In this document: positions 1 to 15,100 of the stretch, in pieces | How the letters are laid out: every line of letters begins with the position of its first letter | How positions within the stretch are numbered: position 1 is the first letter of the stretch | Assembly: GCA_010645155.1 (NCBI GenBank) | Contig: CM021320.1 | Coordinates: 2,090,327 to 2,154,326, forward strand | Origin: Tigriopus japonicus | Lineage: Eukaryota; Arthropoda; Copepoda; Harpacticoida; Harpacticidae | Direction: 5' to 3' | Length of the DNA stretch: 64,000 nucleotides | Program-made: the position numbers and the translations under genes | The notes under the pieces: generated by a model | The model's database searches: none | Seen by the model: the letters and a program-made list of their open reading frames with translations, nothing else | Told to the model about the DNA's origin: nothing

Positions 1-3000
1 AACCATGTTCCTTTACTTGTTACATCTCGGTCACTATCCAACCCTTAAAGTAATTCAAAGTAGATCGATGTGCTTCCGTCTCATTCATACGCGCATTCAA
101 CAATGAGTTCGCAATTCACAATAGCGATAACTCACAAGATGATAAGCAAAGAAGCATCTCACTCGGTCATGATATGCATGGAAAGATGACTCCTCCTCGT
201 TCTCTTCGCAATGTGGAAGGAGATCCAAATAATTGATCAAAGGGGAATTTCATTTCTCGTGACTCAAAAACCGAGTGTGATACCTGCAAATCCGTGATGA
301 CTTGATGAGTTGATATCGAAGCACTCCTTTCATGAAGCCTGTTTTGTTCACCGGTACTTTTCTGCTTTGGCCTTTGGCAGCGGAAGATTAAGAGGGAAGA
401 AGGAAGAGAGGATAGAAGCAAGGTGCGAAATCTCATAAATCAACACCTTCTTCGACAAATTTCTACCCAAACGTGGTTGAGAATGCTTTCATCCGTTCCC
501 GGGTAGACACCATGCACTAAGCCGAGGAGGGGAAGTCGATGAAAACATTTATGAAGTCATAATAATGCTGTCCTGTATTACCACATGCACGCATCCCGAC
601 TACGACTACATGCACTATTACATGAAAATGAACGGTTGGGCTTTGGGAACGAGAAAGACTTGTGTCTTCATTACCAGTACGATAGCAAGAACTGAGCATC
701 AAGCTTCCAACGACGACGAGACCTACTTGCAAGCTCCTCCGAGATTTTGTTTAGAGAGATAACAAAACTGTCTCGCACTCGGTATCATTGGGGTAGAGTT
801 AGTCCATCCGCATTGCTAGCTTGAAATTACATTCATTTGTCGAGGTCGTTATTGAGTGCATGCTGAAGGCTCCGGTTTACCGTGGAGATCTAAATGACCA
901 CTTTGGATCAAGATTGTTGCGGTTCTCGGAAATCCCTATTTGTCTACTTTTTCACACTCGATGAAAACGATCCTGTTCATTAGATAGGATTTGCGAAGCT
1001 CGTATCTCTCCAGTATCTCCTAATTTGCCGTGCCTGGTAATGCCTATCAAAGTATTTCCACAAACTCGAACGACCCCGAGTGATATTGGACTATTGCAAG
1101 CGGCAGTGGGCCGACGGAAGTGGGCCAGTTTAGGGTTGGGTGTTGGCCGTTGGGCCACTCCGAGATCGGTGGGGGATGAAATGGATGCAATTCCTTCAAA
1201 ATTCATTATCATCCATCAATAATGCTTTGACAGGCAAGTTCGATGTCGGAATGTCACGCGGCACTCAAAATATGAGACGCAGAAAGGTCGTCAGATTTGA
1301 AAGAGAGAAAATCGTGAAATCGAGATGTTCTGTAGCAGCCACTGTCAGCTTCGAAAAGAACAAAGTCATGATCGACACCTCGTTTTTGCCTGGAAATTGT
1401 ATAGAGACATGCACTCGATGTTTTCATACTCGGATATTTCGGCCGTACGAGGATCATTGTATGGGTGATTTTTGGCACCAAGGCCTTGAGGGGGCGTTTG
1501 TCTTGATTCCATGCTGAGCGCCTCCATGAATGAGAATCGAGCCTCGTTGGAATAGCATCTTGATTTATTCCGAGGATGTTCTTTGCTAGCATCTTCTCGA
1601 GTGGTCTCTTGAGTCTTGTTACCCTGGAAATGCATCCTCATTTGTTAGTCTACGGGTTTGATTTAAGTGTTACACAGGAAAAGGCTACTGATCGCATTGG
1701 AACTAGCCCACCCAACCCATCGTTTTGTAGGAAAAGCGATGCGAAATTACTCAAGAGAGCCTCGTACTCGATTCCGCACCCTCAAACATGGGTGCTGAGC
1801 TCTTGACTTAATGAAATTGCTCTAAGATAGCTAAGTACGGTGGGATTTGTTGTGGTACAGGGCTTGTTTCAGTCAAAGGTGGAGAGGTATTAGAACTTAG
1901 AATTGTCGGTGCCGCTCTTTAACTGTCTTGATGTGCTTTTTGCGTGTCGTCATCCCACTCTCAAGCAACAAATGTAAGCACACGGGATCGTACTCGTGCA
2001 TTGATCAAGGGCCCTTCAAAGATTCTTGTGCACTAGCAGGTCTTGCTTTCAGCTCGTGTTTGCTCAGGAGGCAACGAAGGCTGAGGCTTTTATGAGCTTT
2101 CGATTGATAGATGACTTTTTTCCACCAGTCGTAGTTCCGAGGGGAGGGGAACTGTTCCAATTCTTTGGTCGTTCCAAGGAGACCGAGAGGCGGTTTTTTC
2201 CAAGGTAGACGTTATCCATCCAGACATTGACGCCCATAAAAGAAGTAATGTCCCATTACCCTTCGTTTGGTTTTGCTTGGTCTAATTTATTTGACGAAGG
2301 AAAGCCGAATTTTCTTGGTGTTTCTCATTAGTCATTACTCATTAGGTAGAAAATTCACAAGCGTTAAGCCAGGGGTCAGCAAGCTGTAGACCTGGGCTCA
2401 CATGTGGTGGTATTGGATGGCCGAGCTATGGGGAACGTCCAAAATAGTGGGCCCGAGTACAGAAGCTCATGTTAAAGAAGCGTCATCAGAACATGAGCGA
2501 CAGTGGTTGTAACATTAAGCTTCAACCAAGCGAAACAAAGCAAGAAGTGCAAGAGAAAAAAATGGAGCCTATTGATCGACCTTAGACCGAAAAAATATCA
2601 GTGCAAGGGCTTGATCGCAACTTATTTTGCGAAACAATGACTAGAACAATCCTTAGTGGCATGATCTATTTAAATTGATCACAAAATCTGTAGTGTTCTA
2701 ACAAAATCCATTTTTTTTTATTAACATGAACATCCTGATTGACGGTGGCAACAACAACAGCAAACAATTGAAGCTTCAAAAATGCTAAACGTGACGTAAT
2801 TGACGTTTCTTTGAAATGATATCTTTAGGCCCGAGAGCCATTCGTAGTACTACATACTCGTGGGCTCCTTGATCATTGAATTGTGGGCCCATGAACCTTC
2901 CAGCATCTGTTTGCTGGCCCCAGACTACGCAACGTCAAATTTGGTGGGCCTTGACTCAAAAGTGGTTGCCGACCCCTGCATTAAGCTATCTCAAGCAACC

Positions 3001-6000
3001 CCAAAAATGATTTTTAAGGTCTAGAAGTTTGAATCAAATTTAAGGTCCATTCAAAAAAATCTTTCGTTTACGTTTTTCTTGAAAATTGAAGAAGGGCGAA
3101 GACAATGCAAAGCCCTGGGTAACTCTTAATCCTTTGGCTTGAAAATTGGGAATAAAAAGTTATCTCGGTTTTTGACCAAAAAAGCCGAAGGAACTTGAAA
3201 AAGGTCTGACCATACCTTCCTTATATAGACTAGTTCATATGCAAAAAGACTCTCTCTACCATCGAGGCAAGCTCTTGCTTGAATTTGAAGCAACATGATG
3301 AATTCCTTGGTTTTCTCGCATTCAAATAAACGGCTTAAAAGAAAACCCCCTCAAGTTGGTAAACATGTTTTCAAAAAGCAAGACATCTTTTGACTAGAGA
3401 TGTGTCAGTGGCCAGTTTGTAAAGATGGTCTTCTAGATACAACAATACTATCAAGTCTCATTGTGTGTTGTAAGTCTTCCTCTTCATCACAAATGATATC
3501 ATGTTATGGGTCTTGACTCATGAGCAGAAAAACTACTTTGGTGCTCGCCTCCCATGCATAGAACAATTTACTATTGACAAACTCCGCGTAATGATGATGG
3601 TTTGGGTAAAAAGAAAGATAAGCACCGTATGGTTGGAAATGATGACTTGTTCTGGCCTGTTCGCGTCATTTTATCCATCCGCCCATTCGCCCATACGAAA
3701 ATCCATCTAGGGACCGTACATTGCGAAGCCGAACGTCTTCCTATTGAAATACTTACACATATTCAGCCTGAATTTAAAAGAAAATTGATTGAATTTGAAC
3801 ATTTGTTGTTCTGAAATATTGCAAACCATTCATAGACGGTATTTTTATTTATGACTCTTCAGACCTTTTCAGACCTTAAAAACACAATCGAGATTTTCAA
3901 TTTCTTCGCTGATTTATCGTTAGATTTTCAGTCTTTGGGTCTTACAGAAGTTTCCTTTCAATTACTCAACACATTTTCAAAGAAATTCTCTGAAGTAACA
4001 ATTACCAGAATGACTGACAAATAATTATTCCAGTAATTATAATTGACGAAATGATCTATATGTATAAAAGGGCAAAATCTTTTTTTTAAGTTTTTTCTGG
4101 GCAAATCAGAAAAAAGCAAGGGAAGCATGAAAATGAACGCCAAATGAGAGGTGAAATGTTATGGGCATTACGTTTTTATTCCACAAACGGCTTAATGACT
4201 GTTTTCCTAAATTTGTTCTTCACAGTTTTAACTCACGGGACTTGAAATCTTTGTTTTAAAAATGATTGCTATCAAGTCTTTTTCCCTCAACATTGAAAAT
4301 GGGAAAAATTGTCCATTGAAGCGTCAAAACCAATGACAATTCTTGTCAACGGTTTTGAAGCTTCCTCAAAGTGCCGGGTAAACAGTGCTGTAGACTTTTG
4401 ACATTCCCAAAGAAGAATGGAAACTATGATTTGATCCGTGATTTTAGTCCCAAATTGGAGAGTCCCTAGTATAAAAATCCAACAATTGGTCACTAATGAA
4501 AAAAGGCTCTCAAACCTCATTTTGCCCATATATCAGCTGTCATCAATGTCTCATAACTTTTGACGGTTCATTAAGCGTGTTAGATGAAAAGAGAGCCTTC
4601 TTGGTCACAAAACACTCCTCCCCTTTCCTTTCTCTCATTCTCTCCAATCAGTTGAGCTAGTAAGTAATGGTGGCCCTCCACAGAAGTGGAACAAATTTTA
4701 GGACGACTAAAGAGGATATTTGCCAACAAATGTGCCGTTACGGCTCAACATCGCTTCAATCAAACAGGAGCCAAAGAGTTCTAATTTTGACACAAAGCTG
4801 AATGGCGAGAAAAGGATGGAAAATGATCCAGGCTCGTCCATCTGTCGGTTGTCACATAACTTTCAAATGAACTGGGAGGTCGGCTTTGAAGTCATTATTG
4901 CCTCATGTCACCATAACTTCATGTTCCAACGTCAAAACATGGTCTGATTAGTCGGTGCCAAGTATTGTGGGTAGACCAACTCATCAAACTGGGGACTAAC
5001 GTGCACGCCGGTGTATGAGTGTATGCACTTTGGTGTTGACAATTAGGGAACAAACAAAGTAAACTCGTTGACTGGATCCAGTCATGAAAATGAGCGTGAT
5101 CCATCCATCTTTTGTCTGGAAACTAATCCTAGAGAATAAACAGCCTTGATTAGTCGCTCAACAGGGCCAATATCAACATCACTTATTCTTGAAACCAGGA
5201 CAAGCGTTGGTCCAAAACATCATTGGATAATGATAAAAAAGTTCTTAAAAATGTCGTTATTCCAAAGCTTGACCGATCCTCATAAATATCTTCTTTGGAC
5301 TTAGTCTTATGACGAGAAGGAGGGAAGCACGTTCAATTTGAATCCCGCCCAAAGTTATGTTCGCTCTTGAAGTCTGATTGTCGTCCATTTGCTACTTGTG
5401 GTGTCAGGTTGGAGCTATGATTTTAAATTGATGTTCAAATAAATGGGCGGAAGTGACCTCGTGTGCTAATGATGAAACCGGCAGCATTCAAGTGGTCGAC
5501 AATTTCTTGGGCACATACAAATCGCATGTCCATCACTCTCTTGAGTGTTACTTCCTATTTGGATAGCCAAATGACTACATTCTGTTTATGGTTTCATATT
5601 TCGTAGTAGATAGGGTACTGCTATGAGGGGTGACCTGATACATAGATGTCTCAATCCAGACTGACCTTTGGTTGCAGACACATAAGCTTATCTAAGAAGA
5701 GTACAATCCCTTCAAGACAACGTATTCGAGGTGTGGTCCAAGGCAATTAGTGACTTCTTTTTGGCTTGTTGCAAACCAAAAGCATCCAATAACTCTTCGC
5801 AAAGGAGACCTTCTCACATTTTCAAAGCTGAAATGGCACCACTTGTTGATTGCCAAGATGGAGACGCTGATTATTTGGGCCAGACATTTCCGTTGGAGTT
5901 TGTTTGGCATTTGCAACTTTCTTTTGTAAATGTGTTGATGGTTTGTGTAAAACCAATGTAACCCGTTACCTTTTTGGGAGAATTTGTAAGAGTGATAACT

Positions 6001-6115
6001 ACTACTTGTAACCCAATTTTACCGGAATATGTTCAATTGTTCATGGCTTCCTATAATAGCAAAGGATTCTGAGGCAGAATTTCCATTTATGCCCACATTC
6101 TCACCCGTTTTTCAG
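1..6115. other. Gene-poor stretch upstream of the cyclase-like exons
   Basis: I find no exon that I can assign to a protein family here on either strand. Open frames are short (under about 130 codons) and low in complexity or unrecognisable. The 5' exon(s) of the cyclase-like gene that starts to be readable at 6116 must lie here or before the window, because that exon opens in phase 2. The only structured item I can support is the hAT-type miniature element at 2370-2978. Confidence 0.6.
2370..2978. mobile_element. hAT-type non-autonomous element (MITE), 609 bp
   Basis: The left end reads CAGGGGTCAGCAAGC and the right end, reverse complemented, reads CAGGGGTCGGCAACC. This terminal sequence is typical of hAT-superfamily miniature elements. 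The flanks are CGTTAAGC (2362-2369) and CATTAAGC (2979-2986), matching at 7 of 8 bases, as expected for an aged 8 bp hAT target duplication. The interior is rich in GGGCCCA motifs and has no transposase. A truncated relative in the opposite orientation lies at 20617-20834. The assignment rests on termini and target duplication, not on a coding match. Confidence 0.75.
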
Positions 6116-9100
6116 GTCCGAGTATTTCGAGTTTTGTATGGACGAGCGGTTGGGTACCCACATCAATGCTCCAAAGATGTATCATCACATCAATGGCTCA
6201 TTTTCAACTGATCACATTCCATTGGAGCGGCTTCTTAATGTCCCAGGTACGTAGCCTAGCAAGATCGATTCCTTTCTCACTTATATTTTCGTCATGCAAG
6301 TGAGCCTAGTGTATTATAATTTTATTTTAGTTCACTAAGTAAGTCGACTAAGTTTCTAGAGCTCTTTGGATTCGTTTTAAATCGAATGAGGTCCAATAAT
6401 GCCGGTATTGGTCCCCTTTTGTGGGAACCAGTAACAACCTTTGAATGCCTAATTTTAAAAATAATGAGCCAATGCAGTGTTAGGGAGAAAATTTTAAGAA
6501 TTTTGATCGTCAAATTCAAAAGAAAAGTATTTTTTGTATCAAAAATGCCTGAAATGATGCAATCACAACGAAAAGTGCAAATAATAAGTCTGAAATACAA
6601 ATAAACTACTGTACTTGTTTGGCTTCAAATTCTCAGTCCTAATAATGCAAATATACATTCAGAACTGCAAGGGAATGAGTGAAGCTCATCGTAGGGAAGA
6701 GTTTAATTAGCGGAACCTTCTCAAATTCCTGAAGAGTTTTGTCACGCTTCGAGCAATGCCCAAGAATGGACGACCGTCAGAGATCCACTCCATGCACTCT
6801 ACTCGTACAGTCCTCCCTACTACTTCTACCACCAACGATACCGTGTTCTCTAGTTGCATGGTTGGGGCCATTTCAATTGGAAATATATAGCTTGTCCAGT
6901 TGGGTGTTTGCCATGGATGGCTCTAGTCCTGGACACTAGTTCGCTCTTGAAACGCCCTGTCAAACTGCGATGCAATTTTTGAGAAGATCCCGTTTTGAGA
7001 AAATTTTCTCAACGTGCACCTAGAGCTGAGCTGAAAAGTGTTTCATTTCACCTGAAGTGGCCTCTGAGCACTTTTTGAATCATCCAATCATAGAGCATTA
7101 CCCAAATGGACCATGATTTGGTGTTATGCTATCGGTCTCGACAAGACGGACCTGTCATGGGTGGGCATTCAATATTGTCCTCGTCGATGGCATATGCACT
7201 TGTGGTGGATGGAGTGCTTGCTTCCCAACTATGCGACTTTGTGCGTAGTCGCTCCTCATCAAGTGTTCAAAAGAAATACCGCTTTCTTTCGCAGTATGAC
7301 GCGCAATTCAAATGACTGTTTTTCGTCGTCTCCTTTGCTAGGATCTTGGTGGAACGTACCGCGTGGTACAAACGCCCTCAGAATTATGGCACAAAAGATG
7401 TCCATGAGTGTTGGATAACAAGCGTAACTTGATAACAATGCGGGTCTCATGATTTGATTGACTTCTGCATTTGTCTCTGTCATTCAACTATGCTCTTTCA
7501 CACTCAATAGAACCGGGCCAAAAGAACCATTCTTTACAAACGAAGCTCATTTGCTATGCATTTCCATTGGACACTTTTGGGCAGAACAAGCCATCTAAAT
7601 TGAGTCCACTCGAGAGAACCATCATCAGTTGATGTTTGCCTGCAAGATAGACTTTGACATGCTAAAACATCGCGATGGGCAAAGAGCACTCATTAGATAC
7701 CAACAAACGAAAGGAAAATGAGCTCGCGCCAGCCGTTGGCACTTTAGTCGAGAGTCCAGGGTATCTATTTTTAATTTCCCTCTTGGCTCGTCCGACCAAT
7801 CATTAGATGAGATTGAATAGCCATTAATTTTCCTTTGAATAGACATGACCGATGTCTTTAAAGGGCATCACCATGCACCTTCACCTCGAATATCGAACCT
7901 ATTGAAATTTTACAGGGTAAAATGATCGCTTCATCGCAATCTGGCTCTCTTTCATCTAACCACAGCTTTGTCCGTCAAGCCCATGAACATTCTTATTCAC
8001 AATCCCCGATAACTAGTAGCCATGGATGAAATGGTTGACTCTCTCAAATGATGCGTGGGTTCTGATAAGCAAATTGCAACCCTTGGTTCTCCTCCAGAAC
8101 ACGTGTCTAATCGTGACAGTTGATCTTAAGAGCAGGGCTCGGCCAAGTTCTCTTATGTAGCCTCCCAGAGGTCAAACACAAATCCACCTGTCCTTTCATC
8201 ATCAACCGAGTTGTCCGTCATCACTTGATTATCAGCCAATGTCATGCCCCCTCCCTGTTTGGTATCATAGATCGATCTCTGGATGTAGTGGAGGATGTCG
8301 TTGTTATGGTAGAAGAAGTTGTTCTGGGGTACACCAGAATGCGCGACAATAAATTAAGCCCCATGCTTGACAGGATTTTAAACAAATTTGCTGACAAACC
8401 ATTCCCACCCGTCAATTAAAAACCAATGCGGGCTAGGAACTAAACAACGTTATAATTCAGTCACCAAATCATATTGAGATTTAATTCAGGGTTAATCTAT
8501 TTTCCCCCGTCCCTAAACATACGTGCATTGCTCTTGATTCGAATGAGAAATAAATTATGAGCTTTTCGACACGGGGGACAAAATTGATTTTTTTTGTTCT
8601 CAGCACTTCCATCTGCATTGTTTGCCTATGTTCTTTTTTGCAGCCGTTGTCATCGATTTATTGGATCGATTTGGCCAGGATCACAGTCGAATGCTCACCT
8701 TGGATCACTTGCGAAAATGGGAGGAGAAACATGGACAGATTCCTCACGGCTCGTACGTCATTCTAAGAACAGGATGGTCCGAATTATTTCGAGAAACTGA
8801 TCAATTTCTCGGCAACTTTCAAGACCAGAGCAGACAGGTCTATCCAGGTATTTAAACGCTCACAGGTTCATTGTGGTGGATTTTAAACTTGGAGTTGGAA
8901 GGACGAAGCACTTGTCTATGAGAGGAAAGATAGATTGGGGTTGATTGATCCTCTGGCTCTGTAAGTCGACAGTATCTTTTTTGAAAACAGTAGAACCTTG
9001 ATGTGTTTCCTATGTAGGTACGTAGTGCCCAACACATCGCTCATGTCCAGGTCGATTTATGGAGGAAGAAGTAAATTGAGCGTGGTTTGGCTCCACCCAA

Positions 9101-12100
9101 AATTTACAAATACACTCCATGACGTGAAGCGTAGGGATTCAGAAGTTCTCATTAACAAATAAGATGCCGTCATGTATTTCTGTGTACTAAGACAAATCAC
9201 GGTATCGCCCTTCTTTTGGCCTGATATATGTGGAACTTGTTAGTCTTAGCTCAGAAAACAAGAACGTTTTCAAATACCTGAAAATACTCGTATTATAGAA
9301 ATGGGGTTGTGGGAGAATTTCAATTTTTCGCAAAGGAAATTCGTGAAATGTTATGCTTTTTCCATTTTTAATTAATTATACATATTGAACAATTTATCAA
9401 AAACGCTTGAGTAGTTGGTGGTGGTCTCATTGAATGAGACTCAAGTTCCCAATGTTAGTCTCGTTCAACGAGACTCCCTGACGTGGCAAGCACACATCGA
9501 AGCTATTTAAGGCTCTTTGAAAGACCTTCAGCAATGACAAGTGCAACGAGAACTTGCGCGTCCGAATGAAACTCGCTAAATGAAACTCTTACCTTAACCA
9601 AGGATTTGCCTTAACCAAAGAGGACAGTTTTACCGTACTCCTTGCCTTAACATACATAAGTCTCGTTGAACAAGAACTTTTCTCATGTAGCTTTAGCTTC
9701 CCCAACCTTTGCTGCACTCTGGGTACTAAAGCCAGACAACCACGTCAAGGTACTGATACCTGGTATACAGCGGTGCTGCTGTGATTTGTTACTTTTTAAA
9801 TACATTTCAAGTGCTTTCTTTAAGATAATTTTTCATCAGTTGACCAATAAGGCACTGAATAAAGAGATTAACACATGTACAACCACTTGTTTTCTTCATA
9901 TCACACAAATAGTCCTGAAACAACGTGAAACGTGAACCCACGCATTAAAAACAAAGTTTTTGAAGGTGGCCTTCAAAAATGTATTTTTCAGGCGGGGCCT
10001 TCTAACTAAAATGAAAAAAAAATACCAAAACTTGAAAGCAAAGAGGAAGGCAGAGTGGCCACGCGTACTAGCGCGTTCACGTTGGGCGCCGGTTGGTTTT
10101 AAGACAGATGTTGTTAGCAATGCAAGCCACTAGATTCACACAACTTCTTTGTTATTCCTCTACTTGTACACAAAATATCAAATTCCTGTACGACTCATTT
10201 TCTTACATTTTTTCTATCATATTTTGCTAATGATCAAATAATTTTGAACCCTGAAATATTCCAGGCCTGCCAAATCGATCTTACTTCTAACCAATATTTC
10301 AGTATTTTTGGGGCGGAAAAAAACAAGCCCTTTTGAGCACTTTATTATGAACCATAAATTTCCAAATGACTTTTTCATTGCTAAAGCATTGAAATGGCAA
10401 TCTTTTTATTTTCTGACCCTGACCTAACTTTTGAACTCTGATCGATACAAATTGGCAACCCTCAATTGGACAAATAATCTGGAGTCTAACATTTGAAAAT
10501 GGGCACATGCCAATGCCAAGCGTTTTTAACACTGGAGGATAAAAAATGCCGATTTTAGCATAGAGAGCATGTCATACACGTGTCGACGTAATACTACAAA
10601 AGGTCTTGTACCAAATGACGGGAAAAGTAGGAACAAAAAGTGTTTTATCGCGCAATAGACGATTAATGAGTTTATTGTCCATAAAAGAAAATTTTAGCAA
10701 ATTGAAACTGAAAATAGTCGGGATTGGCTTGAATTGGGTTGATTGCTGGCTCTTGGTGAATATATTGACGAACTTGTTGACCACACATTGTTACTTGGAT
10801 AGTCAGCAATGGCTTTCGAACTGTAGAAAGGAAGGGCTCGATCATCGGCCAACTTCCTCACATAAATATAAGATAGTCCACCACTTAAATCTATGGAACA
10901 TGGACGAAAGGAAGGGTATGAGCTGTTTGAACCCATTTCTTGGCATCCCACGGCTTCCTTTGCATCATCAGGTCAACAAAACCGTGATGACACATCACTT
11001 AAGAGCGTGGTCTGAAGTTTCTCTTTTTAAGTCCTTATAAACTTCATTTTGTGGCCCACCAGCAAACTGCCGATTGACTCTAAATTGATCACAACAAATG
11101 GAATGAGTTAGATCAGTTGTAAGCTTTATTTTGAAGACCATGGACAAGTTTTATTCCTCGAGTTTTGATTGTTTCTTGATGGCATTGAAGCACTCGTAGA
11201 ACTGCTTTCTGATGAGAAAATAAGCCCTTTTTAACTCCACGGAATCACAAGAGCAACTCACAAAGGCAAAAAGCCATATTTGGGTATATTTTTCCAACAT
11301 TTTGATGGAAAAATATTCGAGTAAAGCAGACGTCCTCATTTTGTTTTCTAGACCATCATGGCTGACTAAAATTTCAGTCTGACCACAACGTAACAGATTC
11401 AAAACATTTCTGTAGTCCAAAACAGAAAGCCGGAGGTAACCAACAGTGTCCATGATTAAGCAAAACAAAAAGTGAACACTTACGTAAAACTATGTCTTTA
11501 TTTCCTAAACTTTTCAGGTTACCAAAAGATCGTTTCATAATTTAGAAATCTTTTGGAAAATTTGAATGTCGCATAACTAGTCTGCATTTGGCCACCCTAA
11601 GACAATTTCTATGTCTTGTTGATTTCGAGAAAGCCTGAAGACATGAGATAAAAAATTTAAAAAAAGATGTCAATTTTGAGTGGTACAGGAATTTGAAAAA
11701 AATCCTCCGAACTCTCTGTGATCCAGGTGAATGATTTATCGTAATGACAGTCATTGCTAACAACCTTCCTCTTCAAATCTCTTCAATGCTGACGTGCGTT
11801 CTTAAAAGTGCCGAGTGTAAGTGCTTCCCCAGTACTGATGGAAAATCCCAATCATTCAATCTGTTCAGTCTTTCAATCTAGCCTTGACCCAATCTTGATG
11901 CCCCCAATCTCAGTCCAAAAATCAATCTCGTCAATCTGGGAAAAAGCATTTCAGGGTGCCCAACAGGTTCCAAAAGTAGCACGATTTGAAACCTTCAACC
12001 AATAACTTTGCACCTTATTTTAAGAGTCGGTAAAAATATTTTAGCCATTCTTCATCATTTAAAATGAAAAGAAAGAGTTTTAAATCAAATATATATGTAT

Positions 12101-15100
12101 TATAAGCTGAAAGTAAGTACATTTGGGTTCATGAAGCATGTTTACTTTTGAGCGCAACTTTAACTGACAATAACACAGAAATATGCAGGGTTTCCAAAAT
12201 TGCTTGCATTAGGGCAAAGAGTGAAAAGACTAAGCATGAAATTGCCCAAATATGCATTTGTAATGACTAAGGGGATACTATATGCATATACAAATCAAGT
12301 TCCAACTACATGAGAACTCGTTATTTACCCTAACACCCAACTAAGTTCTTACATTATGGTTCATAAGGCTAGACACCTTGAGCAGTTTTACCCTTGCAAA
12401 TTGAAGGGTGTTAAGCAAGTTAGTGCATACAACAATATCATTAATTGTGTGTTGTACTTTTCAAACTAACAAATTTGAGGTTTCAATAGAACACAATCTC
12501 ATGATGAAAGATCCACTACTGCTTATCCTTTGTGTCTCTGACCTGCCGAAAGGCCCAGGTCACCAAGGCCCCACCATTAATGACAAAGGAATTCAATACT
12601 TTCAATGTGTAGACGACCTGTTTCTTTTCATCAATTTCAGCAAAGGACCGCTAAATAGCATCAAAATTTTGCAAGGTGATTGCCTTGACAATAACCTTCA
12701 AGTCAACACCCTCAAAATGAAGCCCATGGTTCCCATAAAAAAGTCCCAAATTGCATTCGTGCAGTTTGTTCATCCCCTCTTCATTTATCATTTATGTTTT
12801 CTCTTAAACATCAAAATTTAGACATATACAGGGTGCGATGGGTTTTTGTTAATCGACTTTGGCGTGCTCTTTTGAATTATCCGATAGAGCTATAGGTTTG
12901 AAATTTTGTCAGCTGACAGATGAGTCATATGTGAGAGTTTGGAAGAAAAATGGCATCAAAAGAAGAATTATCAGTTCCAATTCAGTGGAAAACACCCAAG
13001 GCCATGCTAAAAATTCGCGCCGGAAAGGGCAATAAGCAAATTGCAGACTTTGAGGCTCTCATCTCTGTTTGTGTGGAAAGTTTGGAAGGAGTTGGAGGAA
13101 TCTGGATGTGACTATGAAGCCACTGCAACCCAGGAACGGCTTTTCATGTGGCAACAAGACTCAGCACCTTGCCACACGTCCACAAAAAAGTCTCACTTGG
13201 CTAGAGGACAACTTAGACGATTTTGGACTTGACCGGACTTATGGCCTCCTAACTCTCCGGATCTCAATCGGCTGGATATTTTCATATAGGGCGTGATTGA
13301 ATAACATACCAACCGAACTCCATGCAACACCTCAGACGAATTGAAGCTAAAAATCCACCATGAATTCGCAAACTTATCCAAGGACGTGGTAGCCAAGGCC
13401 TGCTCCCAATTCAGGCCCAGATTGGAAAGAGTTATTGAAGAGAATGGCAGAATACGTTAGATAAAATAATTGTATTTTTAACGTTTAATCCAAATCTGTG
13501 CTTATATCTCAAATCGGACCAAGGATGGTGAAATGGCAGCCGTTTTACAAAACCACTCCCGAAATTAACAAATACCCGTCACACCCTGTATATCATTTAT
13601 GTCTAATTTAGTTGAACATGGTGAAAATATTTTGCAAATTCGAGCCTGAAATGTTATTTATTGTATGTCCACTCCAAACACCTTGTGTTGTATAAAGAGT
13701 ACGGGAAGAGGAAAAACAAATACGTTAAATTCGGTTGACATATGCAAATGTTCATACAACATCAGTGGTCCCAATACATGCAATATAATCACTAATTAGT
13801 GTACATTTTCTCAATTGGACTTTAATTCAGAGGTCCAATAACCACAGGGGATTAGTAATAGCAGGGAGACTTATCATTTGAATTCCGTCACAGATTGGGC
13901 ACATCAGAGAGTTCCAATTTGTTACAACTCTGAAACTGTAGAAATCTTGCAGAGCTTTAGATTGGACTTCACTTCTTTTCATGATAATCCAAGAATAGAT
14001 TTGATATTGTCGATTTTAGTTGTTAAAGTAAAGTAATCGATGAGCGCAATGAAACGTTTTGGTCCGTGGGAGAGTTTCCGGGGGAAATGTGGTTCTTAAT
14101 TCTTTTTCAAGAGGATTTTGCGAGTGGATTAAGGTCCATACCCTTTTCACTGACTTTTCATTTAAGTCCATGTGTTTTACAAGGTATTGGTCATTATTGA
14201 TCACAGATATGGTGGCAAACACATGGGATTTTGGGTCCAAGATGTGATTCGCCAGTATGCATAGGTTCTTTTCAAGACGGTTTCTGGTTCACCATTTGTA
14301 TTGGCATGTTCCTATGAGCCCTATATTTCTAACAAATCTTCGTAAACAAACTTTTCAGCGTTGCCAAAATCTGACATCATCATGCCAGTTTTAAAGGTCA
14401 AACATCCTTATAAATAAGTATGCCGAAATAGATGTCTCGTGTTACAAAAGTAATTCCCGAGTAGGGTCCATGAACACGCTAGGGAGGGGAGGGTGTCATG
14501 TGCAAGCACCAAGAGCAAGGGAAGAGAGACGAATAAGCAGGGAAGAGGTTGTGGCTGGGATTACAAAGCAATTTCAAGAAAATAGCCCAATGAAACCCAT
14601 AACTAAGTAAGGTTAATTTGATGTAGGTTGGCTTTGATCGGCTTGGGTTAGTTTAAGTGTTTTGGAATAAATATGGCTATTAACGTTGTATTTTCCCCAT
14701 TAACTAACAGTATAGTAACAACAACATAAACTAACCAAACATTACTTTGCCTTAAAATAAACTTATCAGTCCCCTACTGTTACTTCCCGTGAACCTTGAC
14801 ACTGTGAGTTTGTCAGGATCTTTTTAAATCCAACTAAAAACAAGGGAAAGGAAACATCAGAGGCAATTGAACCAAAACAATAGAAAAATTATAACGGCGA
14901 AAAGATAAAGCTAAAAAACAACAGATCAGAAGACTCAGTTCAAAGTTCAGGAAATAAAGATTTTCGAGAAATAAACCAAGCATTTTAAACCTTTTCTTGC
15001 AGTAATTTGAGACATAGAAATTATCTTGATCTTGAAACAAATGAGAGCTCTTGCTCCTTTGAGCAAGGGCATGAGCTCTTTGTAATTGAATGGGGGATGC

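Noticed and set aside
10606..11040. 144-codon frame as a gene
   Set aside because: Unrecognised composition, no supporting splice sites or signals, and an opposite frame equally open.
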